A DNA stretch of 6,733 nt. It comes from Pseudomonadota bacterium (lineage in GTDB: Bacteria > Pseudomonadota > Gammaproteobacteria > Acidiferrobacterales > Sulfurifustaceae). Each line of letters begins with the position of its first letter. Position 1 is the stretch's first letter. A model generated the notes under the pieces. That model was not told the origin of the DNA and made no database searches. It worked only from the letters and a program-made list of their open reading frames with translations. The DNA is taken from assembly GCA_020354085.1 (NCBI GenBank), contig CP070641.1:460695-467427 (forward strand). Reading direction: 5' to 3'. Positions 1-4,758 of this stretch are shown in pieces. The position numbers and the translations under genes are program-made.

Positions 1-107
1 GCCTTGCGAAGATCGCGGCAAACCTTCATCGCGTCTTGAAACTTCGCGAAACTTTCAATCAACTGCGGCTGCTGGTTCGGTGCAAGGCGAAATACGTAGT
101 AAGGCAT
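1..107 (-). CDS. Small conserved-looking hypothetical protein (N-terminal part, runs off the left edge)
   Basis: On the minus strand an ATG at 107-105 opens 35 codons with no stop before the window edge. The product starts MPYYVFRLAPNQQPQLIESF and continues with a charged stretch ending near CRDLRK. A short beta-like start (PYYVFRL) followed by an amphipathic helix (IESFAKFQDAMKVCRDLRK) resembles small gammaproteobacterial proteins of unknown function that begin MPYxVYR/VFR. That resemblance is from memory and is not a search result. A weak purine-rich ribosome binding site (GAGAG) lies about 8-12 nt before the ATG. The gene follows the exporter permease in the same direction after an 80-nt gap, which contains a possible promoter, so it may be transcribed separately. 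No function can be assigned. The C-terminus and true length are not visible. Confidence 0.6.
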   Translation of the reverse strand, partial: MPYYVFRLAPNQQPQLIESFAKFQDAMKVCRDLRK

Positions 108-161
108 GTGGAGGCTCTCAGCAATCTTAGGAATGGTGGTATGGCTGTCAGTCGCGCGGCA

Positions 162-190
162 ATTATGCCCAGCATGTCCTCGATTCGCTA
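162..190 (-). promoter_or_regulatory. Possible sigma70-type promoter for the small left-edge gene
   Basis: On the minus strand a -10-like hexamer CATAAT (167-162, 5 of 6 to consensus) lies 17 nt downstream of TAGCGA (190-185, 3 of 6 to TTGACA). Transcription would begin near 155 and give a leader of roughly 50 nt before the ATG at 107. The -35-like hexamer includes the stop codon of the upstream permease and falls inside one arm of the 12-bp inverted repeat. The -10 is good and the -35 poor, so this is only a candidate. Confidence 0.3.
179..190. repeat. Left arm of a 12-bp inverted repeat bracketing the exporter genes
   Basis: CTCGATTCGCTA at 179-190 is the exact reverse complement of TAGCGAATCGAG at 1790-1801. 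This arm covers the permease stop codon (190-188) and the bases just beyond it. The match does not extend further in either direction. Confidence 0.5.
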
Positions 191-1015
191 CTCGCCCACG
201 TGCAACAACTGACCGCGCACGCGTGCATTCCGAAAGAACGCCAGGAAGGTTGCCGTACCGACGGCGAGGAAACACAGATTGAGCACGACAGAATTGAGTA
301 GCAGGTCCAAACGGAACTCACGCTCGAACAACACCGCGCGCATGCCCTCGAACACATGGCTGGACGGCAAGAACCACGCGACGGACTGCAGCCACTCGGG
401 CAATGTGGCGATCGGATAGTAGACACCGCTGATGGGTTGGACGGCAAAGATCGCGATCCACGCCATGCTCTCTGCCCCAAGACCATAGCGCAGTACAACG
501 CCGGATACAGCCAAACCGATCGCCCACCCCATGACGATGAGATTCAGAAAAAATCCAATGAGGGGGAGACCCAGATCGAACACAGAAAATTGAAAGAGCG
601 GTATCGCCACCAGCGCCGCACCGCCTACTCCAATGAGCGTGCGAATCAGGCTCATCGCAAGCAGCGCCACGGCGAGTTCCCCGGGACGCAAGGGGCTGAC
701 GAACAGGTGTCCGAGGTTGCGTGACCAAAGCTCTTCCATGAACACCAGCGAGACACCGAGCTGGCCGCGAAACAGCACGTCCCATAGCAGCACCGCCGAC
801 AACAACACACCGGAGGCCTGCGCGATCCACGAGCTGTGCTCCAACAGAAACAGCGTGATGAATCCCCACAGCACCATCTGCACGGTGGGCCAGTACATGA
901 GCTCCAAAATCCTCGGCCCTGATCCGCGCAACAAATATACATGACGCATGACCACCGCGGCCACGCGCCGCAGTGCCGCCGTCCATCCGGTAAAACATTC
1001 CATTTCCTCGCTCAT
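188..1015 (-). CDS. ABC-2 type transporter permease
   Basis: This 275-residue inner-membrane protein is the membrane half of an ABC-2 family exporter. Hydrophobic segments lie at about residues 40-60, 65-84, 115-140, 150-172, 184-204 and 240-262, giving the usual six-helix layout with a cytoplasmic N-terminus. The family pattern is visible at 94-109 (EELWSRNLGHLFVSPL) and again at 194-226, where PISGVYYPIATLP is followed by WLQ, a proline, SSH and EGMR. This is the conserved loop and helix region of NodJ/DrrB-like permeases. The start ATG (1015-1013) overlaps the stop TGA of the ATPase as ATGA, so the two are almost certainly translationally coupled; this overlap decides the start. Length is normal for the family. 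The exported substrate cannot be read from sequence; relatives move polysaccharides, lipids, drugs or other hydrophobic compounds. Confidence 0.9.
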   Translation of the reverse strand: MSEEMECFTGWTAALRRVAAVVMRHVYLLRGSGPRILELMYWPTVQMVLWGFITLFLLEHSSWIAQASGVLLSAVLLWDVLFRGQLGVSLVFMEELWSRNLGHLFVSPLRPGELAVALLAMSLIRTLIGVGGAALVAIPLFQFSVFDLGLPLIGFFLNLIVMGWAIGLAVSGVVLRYGLGAESMAWIAIFAVQPISGVYYPIATLPEWLQSVAWFLPSSHVFEGMRAVLFEREFRLDLLLNSVVLNLCFLAVGTATFLAFFRNARVRGQLLHVGE

Positions 1016-1779
1016 CGGGCGCTCTGCTCTCCCGCTAGATCCAGCGCAATCTCCCGTTCGCGCGCGATGTCGATGAACACCTCTTCCATGTTGCGGCGCC
1101 CGTAACGACGCAGCAAATCCTGCGGAGTACCCTGGTCGACGAGCACGCCGGATCGTAGCATCAACACATCATCACAAAGCCGCTCCACTTCGGACATGTT
1201 GTGGGACGCAAGCAGAATGGTCGCCCCCTGCCGTCGTTGATAGTCTTCCAGTAGGCCACGCACGTAGTCAGCGGTATCCGGGTCTAAGGAGGCGGTGGGC
1301 TCGTCCAGCAACAACAACTCGGGATCATTGAGCAGCGCCTTTGCCAACACGACGCGCGTTCGTTGTCCGGCGGAGAGTTGTCCATAGGGGCGGTGCATCA
1401 AATCGGCAATTTGCAGCTCGTCGGCCAGCGTGCCGAGCCGCGCAGCCACGCGCCGAAGCCCGTACAAGCGCGCATAGACCGTCAGGTTTTCGCGCACCGT
1501 AAGTCGACGCGGCAGGTCGACGTAGGGCGAGGAAAAATTCATGCGCGGTAGCGCCTCATAACGCCGCCGCAGCATATCCACTCCGAAGATGGTGATTCGC
1601 CCGGCGCTTGGCAGCAGCAACCCGAGCAACATCGACAGGGTCGTGGTCTTACCCGCGCCGTTGCCACCCAATAGCGCCGTGGTGGAGGCGCGCCGGACCT
1701 CAAAGTTCAGGTTGTCGACCGCAACGATTTTCTCAAAGCGCTTGCTAACGGCTTCGAGACACACAACCGGTTCAGACAT
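1012..1779 (-). CDS. ABC exporter ATP-binding protein
   Basis: This 255-residue cytoplasmic ATPase powers the permease encoded immediately downstream. Walker A is GGNGAGKTT at residues 38-46. The signature is LSAGQ at 135-139, where Ala replaces the usual Gly. Walker B is LLLLDE at 155-160 with D159 and catalytic E160. The D-loop is SLD at 164-166 and the switch histidine is H193 in ASHN. The Q-loop region reads MNFSSPYVDLP (80-90) and lacks the canonical glutamine just before LTVREN. An MEEVF box at 231-235 is typical of ABC-2 exporter ATPases. The ATG at 1779 has no clear ribosome binding site. It lies 71 nt beyond the dnaQ stop, so readthrough from dnaQ is possible, though a GC-rich hairpin lies in that gap. 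The fold and role are secure; the substrate is unknown. Confidence 0.92.
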   Translation of the reverse strand: MSEPVVCLEAVSKRFEKIVAVDNLNFEVRRASTTALLGGNGAGKTTTLSMLLGLLLPSAGRITIFGVDMLRRRYEALPRMNFSSPYVDLPRRLTVRENLTVYARLYGLRRVAARLGTLADELQIADLMHRPYGQLSAGQRTRVVLAKALLNDPELLLLDEPTASLDPDTADYVRGLLEDYQRRQGATILLASHNMSEVERLCDDVLMLRSGVLVDQGTPQDLLRRYGRRNMEEVFIDIAREREIALDLAGEQSAR

Positions 1780-1789
1780 CTCGGGAGCT

Positions 1790-1801
1790 TAGCGAATCGA
1801 G
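1790..1801. repeat. Right arm of a 12-bp inverted repeat bracketing the exporter genes
   Basis: TAGCGAATCGAG at 1790-1801 is the exact reverse complement of 179-190. It sits 10 nt upstream of the ATPase start codon. The two arms therefore frame almost exactly the two exporter genes. Confidence 0.5.
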
Positions 1802-1816
1802 CTTGACCTGTCAGCC

Positions 1817-1834
1817 GCGGCCAACGATGGCCGC
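1817..1834. other. GC-rich hairpin between dnaQ and the exporter ATPase
   Basis: GCGGCC (1817-1822) and GGCCGC (1829-1834) form a perfect 6-bp stem with a 6-nt loop, placed 17 nt beyond the dnaQ stop codon in the direction of transcription. No T-rich tract follows on either strand, so it is not a standard intrinsic terminator. It could weaken readthrough into the exporter genes or protect the 3' end of the dnaQ message. The inverted repeat is plain; its function is a guess. Confidence 0.35.
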
Positions 1835-1850
1835 CGCGCACGAACGCGGT

Positions 1851-2579
1851 TCACGCATCCGGCAATGTTTTCCACAAACAACAACCCTTGCTGCGCTTGT
1901 CGATCTCGTCTAACCAGCTGGCGTGCGCCGCGAGCTCATCGGCGCTGGGGGCGATAATCGGCAAGCGCGGACGATTCGGATCGGCACGGCGGATCTCCGT
2001 TTCGGCTTGGACTTGTATGGCAGCGCGCATATCTTCAAACAATCCCGTTTGCCCACCCGTCATGGCGAGATAAACGTCAGCCAATATCTCAGCGTCCAGC
2101 AGCGCGCCGTGCAAGCTGCGCTGACTATTGTCGATGCTGTAGCGCTTGCACAGGGAGTCCAAATCATTCTTCTGGCCCGGATGCATGCGGCGCGCCATTA
2201 CCAAGCTATCAATCACGGTGCACGCCTCGTCGATCCGGCGCGTGGTGCAACCGTTTCCGCTCGCGATTAGCCCGAACTCGTGATTGAGAAAGCCGACGTC
2301 GAATGGCGCGTTATGAATAATCAGCTCGGCGCCGGTCACATAAGCGAGAAAGTCCTCCGCGATATCGGCAAACCGCGGCTTATCCGCGAGCGATTCGTTG
2401 GTAATGCCATGGATTTCAATCGCGGCGGCGTCGATCTCGCGCTCCGGATTGATGTACTGATGATAGTTGTTGCCGGTCGGCCGCCGATTGATCAGTTCCA
2501 CACAGCCGATTTCGATGACCCGATGGCCTTCGGACGGCTCGAGGCCCGTTGTTTCCGTATCGAGTACCAGTTGGCGCAT
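1851..2579 (-). CDS. dnaQ: DNA polymerase III epsilon subunit, 3'-5' proofreading exonuclease
   Basis: This 242-residue protein is the proofreading exonuclease of the replicative polymerase core. It matches the 243-residue E. coli epsilon closely in length and layout. The DEDDh metal-binding residues are all present: D7 and E9 in DTETTG (Exo I), D94 in HNAPFD (Exo II), and H157 and D162 in HGALLDAE (Exo III). At 177-181 QTGLF fits the sliding-clamp binding consensus QxxLF, where E. coli has QTSMAF. The C-terminal tail, with DELAAH at 214-219 and CLW at 234-236, matches the segment that binds the alpha subunit. The ATG at 2579 has a strong ribosome binding site (GAGGGAG), which fixes the start. 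It lies 112 nt downstream of rnhA on the same strand; in E. coli the two genes are divergent. Confidence 0.97.
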   Translation of the reverse strand: MRQLVLDTETTGLEPSEGHRVIEIGCVELINRRPTGNNYHQYINPEREIDAAAIEIHGITNESLADKPRFADIAEDFLAYVTGAELIIHNAPFDVGFLNHEFGLIASGNGCTTRRIDEACTVIDSLVMARRMHPGQKNDLDSLCKRYSIDNSQRSLHGALLDAEILADVYLAMTGGQTGLFEDMRAAIQVQAETEIRRADPNRPRLPIIAPSADELAAHASWLDEIDKRSKGCCLWKTLPDA

Positions 2580-2582
2580 TCG

Positions 2583-2639
2583 CTCCCTCGCTACATCCGA
2601 AAAATGAGCAACATACTAATCGCAGCACTGCAAAGCCAA
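2583..2639 (-). promoter_or_regulatory. dnaQ ribosome binding site and candidate promoter
   Basis: On the minus strand GAGGGAG (2589-2583) ends 3 nt before the dnaQ ATG, with its GAGG core 6 nt away. This is the clearest ribosome binding site in the window. Upstream, TTGGCT (2639-2634) and TATGTT (2615-2610) are separated by 18 nt and could form a weak sigma70-type promoter inside the rnhA-dnaQ gap. The ribosome binding site is convincing; the promoter is tentative. Confidence 0.4.
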
Positions 2640-2691
2640 GCGCAACCCTAGCAGCCGACCGTATGGCGAACAAGCTTGGGTATCACCAGGA

Positions 2692-3129
2692 CTAGGACAA
2701 GAGCTCATCGATGGCGAGATTGGCCAGCCGGTCGGCACGCTCGTTTTCCGGGTGACCGCTGTGCCCCTTGATCCATTGCCACGTAATTCGATGGCGCTGT
2801 GCGGCGTGATCGAGCGCCTCCCACAGATCCTGGTTCTTGACCGGTTTCTTGTCGGCCGTCTTCCAGCCGCGCGCCTTCCACGACGCGAGCCACTCAGTAA
2901 TGCCCTTGCGCAGGTATTCCGAATCCGTGCAAAGCGTCACGTCACAAGGACGTTTCAAGGCGGTGAGCGCGTGGATGGCGGCGCTGAGTTCCATCCGGTT
3001 GTTGGTCGTGTCCGCCTCGGATCCGTATAGCTCTTTTTCGTGCTCATTGAATCGAAGAACTGCGCCCCAACCGCCCGGTCCAGGGTTTCCGCGGCAAGCC
3101 CCGTCCGTGTAGATAGAGACTTTGTCCAC
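2692..3129 (-). CDS. rnhA: Ribonuclease HI
   Basis: This 145-residue enzyme cleaves the RNA strand of RNA-DNA hybrids, helping remove R-loops and primers. The four acidic catalytic residues are present: D9 in YTDGACRGNPGPGG, E47 in NNRMELSA, D69 in CTDSEYL and D133 in NERADRLA, plus the mobile-loop histidine H123 in KGHSGHPEN. The basic handle region (WKARGWKTADKKPVKNQDLW, about 84-103) is intact, as in E. coli-type RNase HI. The start is GTG at 3129-3127, sharing one base with the methyltransferase stop (TAGTG). There is no clear ribosome binding site, which suggests translation by reinitiation after the upstream gene. Length is close to the 155 residues of E. coli, with only the C-terminus shorter. 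Confidence 0.97.
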   Translation of the reverse strand: MDKVSIYTDGACRGNPGPGGWGAVLRFNEHEKELYGSEADTTNNRMELSAAIHALTALKRPCDVTLCTDSEYLRKGITEWLASWKARGWKTADKKPVKNQDLWEALDHAAQRHRITWQWIKGHSGHPENERADRLANLAIDELLS

Positions 3130-3902
3130 TACTTGACGCGGCGCAAGCGCGAACGGCGCATCACTACCCGCGCCGCAGGCTCAGTAATCGCCGCACCATT
3201 GATGCGCGTCGTTTTCCACGCTAGTGGCAGCGGCGTGACACCGTGCACGCGCTTCTTCGCCACCACCAGGTACACGGCCGCCATCATTGGCCACCAGCGG
3301 TCGCCCATCCTGTCGAGAAAGAACAGGCGATCGAGTACGCTGCCGCGTGCGACCGGCGGTCGATAAAACAGCATCTGGCCGTGGGTCAACTCGAAATCGA
3401 GCAGCTTGAGCCAATCCTTGACACGCGCCAAGCGGTAGAAGCTGCCGCACCAGGGTGCGGAGCGCGGTCGGCGAGCGAACAAGCGCCGTAGTCCCCACAG
3501 GCTCATGGGATTGAAACCGATCACAACGATATGGCCCTCGGGTCGCAGGACGCGCGCGGCTTCGCGAAGGACCTGGTGAGCATCGCCACAGAAATCCAGA
3601 CTATGCGGCAGGATCACGACATCCGCCGACTTGGCATCGAGCGGCAATTCCTCAAGATCAGCGCGCACGCGGCACGATCCCCGGCCGTCATCGGGGTCTA
3701 TGAGGACGCGGGTAGGAGCGATGCACGCATCCATGAGGTCGAATTCACCGATGCGGCCAAGCTGCACGGCGACCGTGCCGTAGAGATTGGGCAGCACCGC
3801 GCGCAAGTGTTGTGATTCCGCGGCGAGCAGCGAGCGGCCCAACGCCGAACCGAACCAGGTTCGCAGGCGAATGCGGCGACTGGCGGGGTGAGAAACCTGC
3901 AT
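3129..3902 (-). CDS. YafS-like class I SAM-dependent methyltransferase
   Basis: This 257-residue predicted cytoplasmic protein resembles the E. coli YafS type, which also sits between gloB and rnhA. The methyltransferase part is recognisable from ADLEELPL (81-88), DVVILPHSLDF (94-104) and HQVLREAARVLRPEGHIVVI (109-128), followed by GFNPMSLWGLR (129-139). The usual glycine-rich SAM loop is absent: the equivalent region reads VQLGRIGEFDLMD (46-58). The C-terminal half carries YRLARVKDWLKLLDFEL and a hydrophobic WWPMMAAVYLVVAKK stretch (203-217). The tail after about residue 240 is arginine-rich and probably variable. The ATG at 3902 lies 35 nt from the divergent gloB start and has no obvious ribosome binding site. 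The substrate is unknown. A link to glutathione or methylglyoxal metabolism is suggested only by the gloB neighbour. Confidence 0.85.
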   Translation of the reverse strand: MQVSHPASRRIRLRTWFGSALGRSLLAAESQHLRAVLPNLYGTVAVQLGRIGEFDLMDACIAPTRVLIDPDDGRGSCRVRADLEELPLDAKSADVVILPHSLDFCGDAHQVLREAARVLRPEGHIVVIGFNPMSLWGLRRLFARRPRSAPWCGSFYRLARVKDWLKLLDFELTHGQMLFYRPPVARGSVLDRLFFLDRMGDRWWPMMAAVYLVVAKKRVHGVTPLPLAWKTTRINGAAITEPAARVVMRRSRLRRVK

Positions 3903-3930
3903 TGACGTGTTTGGCTTACCGTCCCAAACT
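3902..3930 (+). promoter_or_regulatory. Candidate gloB promoter
   Basis: TTGACG at 3902-3907 (5 of 6 to TTGACA) is followed after 17 nt by CAAACT at 3925-3930 (3 of 6 to TATAAT). Transcription would start at about 3936-3938, practically at the gloB ATG, and no ribosome binding site is present. The -35 hexamer touches the methyltransferase start codon (3902-3900) on the other strand. The -10 match is weak, so confidence is limited. Confidence 0.3.
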
Positions 3931-3937
3931 GCCCGAC

Positions 3938-4714
3938 ATGGTCGACGTTTTACACGTGCCGGCGTTCAAGGACAACTATATATGGTTGATCCGTGGGACC
4001 GCACCGAACAAAGTCGCGGTGGTCGATCCCGGCGACGCCGAGCCGGTATTGGCCTTTTGCGCCACACACGGGCTCGAACCCGGCGCCATTCTCTGTACCC
4101 ACCACCATCACGATCACGTAGGCGGTATTGAAGACCTGCACGCCCGCTTTAGGCTGCCGGTGTACGGCCCGACAGCAGAACGCATCCCCGCCTGCTCGCA
4201 TCCGGTGTCCGGCGACGACGTGGTCGACCTGCCAGGGCTCGGGCTTATGTTCCGAGTGCTCGCGGTGCCGGGGCATACGCGCGGCCATATTGCATATTAT
4301 GGTCACGGGCTGCTGTTCTGCGGCGATACCCTGTTCTCCGCCGGCTGCGGTAGGTTATTCGAAGGGACGGCGGAGCAGATGCACTCATCGCTCGGCAAGC
4401 TCCTGGCTCTGCCGCCCGACACTGCGGTTTATTGCGCCCATGAGTACACCGCCGACGGCTTGCGGTTTGCCGCTGCGGTCGAGCCCCAGAATTCCGATGT
4501 CCGTGCCCATCAACGCCAGGTGGCTACCTGGCGCGCGATGAATCGACCCAGCCTGCCGTCTACCATCGGGCTCGAACGCCGCATCAACCCGTTCCTGCGC
4601 TGTGATCAACCGGACGTGCGCGCTGCGGCGACGCGCATCGCCGGTCAGCCGCTCGATTCGGAGGCTTCAGTTTTCGCGGTGATCCGCCGATGGAAGGATG
4701 GATTCCGAGGTTGA
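3938..4714 (+). CDS. gloB: Hydroxyacylglutathione hydrolase (glyoxalase II)
   Basis: This enzyme hydrolyses S-lactoylglutathione to D-lactate and glutathione, the second step of methylglyoxal detoxification in the cytoplasm. From the ATG at 3938 the protein has 258 residues, near the 251 of E. coli. The metallo-beta-lactamase binuclear metal site is complete: H55, H57, D59 and H60 in THHHHDH, H113 in PGHTRGH, D130 in CGDTLF and H168 in CAHEY. The glyoxalase II features GCGRLFEGT (136-144), RRINPFLR (214-221) and a C-terminal RRWKDGF (250-256) follow, the last two corresponding to glutathione-contacting regions. The frame is open for 42 codons further upstream, but those codons overlap the methyltransferase and lack family resemblance, while MVDVLHVPAFKDNYIW aligns with the known N-terminus. 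It is divergent from the methyltransferase and 44 nt upstream of mltD. Confidence 0.97.
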   Translation: MVDVLHVPAFKDNYIWLIRGTAPNKVAVVDPGDAEPVLAFCATHGLEPGAILCTHHHHDHVGGIEDLHARFRLPVYGPTAERIPACSHPVSGDDVVDLPGLGLMFRVLAVPGHTRGHIAYYGHGLLFCGDTLFSAGCGRLFEGTAEQMHSSLGKLLALPPDTAVYCAHEYTADGLRFAAAVEPQNSDVRAHQRQVATWRAMNRPSLPSTIGLERRINPFLRCDQPDVRAAATRIAGQPLDSEASVFAVIRRWKDGFRG

Positions 4715-4720
4715 TTATTG

Positions 4721-4749
4721 TTGACCACCTGCCATCTAGCACCTACCAT
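4721..4749 (+). promoter_or_regulatory. Candidate mltD promoter
   Basis: TTGACC at 4721-4726 (5 of 6 to consensus) and TACCAT at 4744-4749 (4 of 6) are spaced by 17 nt in the short gloB-mltD gap. Initiation would be expected at about 4756, only about 3 nt before the mltD ATG, and no ribosome binding site is visible. mltD may also be read through from gloB. Confidence 0.4.
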
Positions 4750-4753
4750 TTGC
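4726..4753 (+). repeat. Two adjacent imperfect 14-bp direct repeats
   Basis: CACCTGCCATCTAG (4726-4739) is followed without a gap by CACCTACCATTTGC (4740-4753). They match at 10 of 14 positions, with the core CACCTnCCAT kept in both. The pair spans the spacer and -10 of the candidate mltD promoter, so it could be an operator or just a small tandem duplication. Confidence 0.45.
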
Positions 4754-4758
4754 CTTGA

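Noticed and set aside
318..998. Alternative 226-codon minus-strand frame within the permease
   Set aside because: It is a shifted-frame shadow with arginine- and cysteine-rich, low-quality composition and no motifs, whereas the permease frame has family motifs and membrane helices.
2416..2673. Minus-strand frame starting with a hydrophobic, signal-like segment in the rnhA-dnaQ gap
   Set aside because: Most of it overlaps dnaQ in another frame, and the signal-like start is only the translated intergenic sequence.
2580..2691. A tRNA gene near dnaQ, as in E. coli where a tRNA-Asp gene lies beside dnaQ
   Set aside because: No cloverleaf, no GTTCxA-type T-loop and no acceptor-stem pairing could be found in the gap.
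3812..3937. 5' extension of gloB by 42 codons
   Set aside because: It overlaps the methyltransferase start, does not resemble glyoxalase II, and would make the protein 300 residues instead of the usual 250-260.
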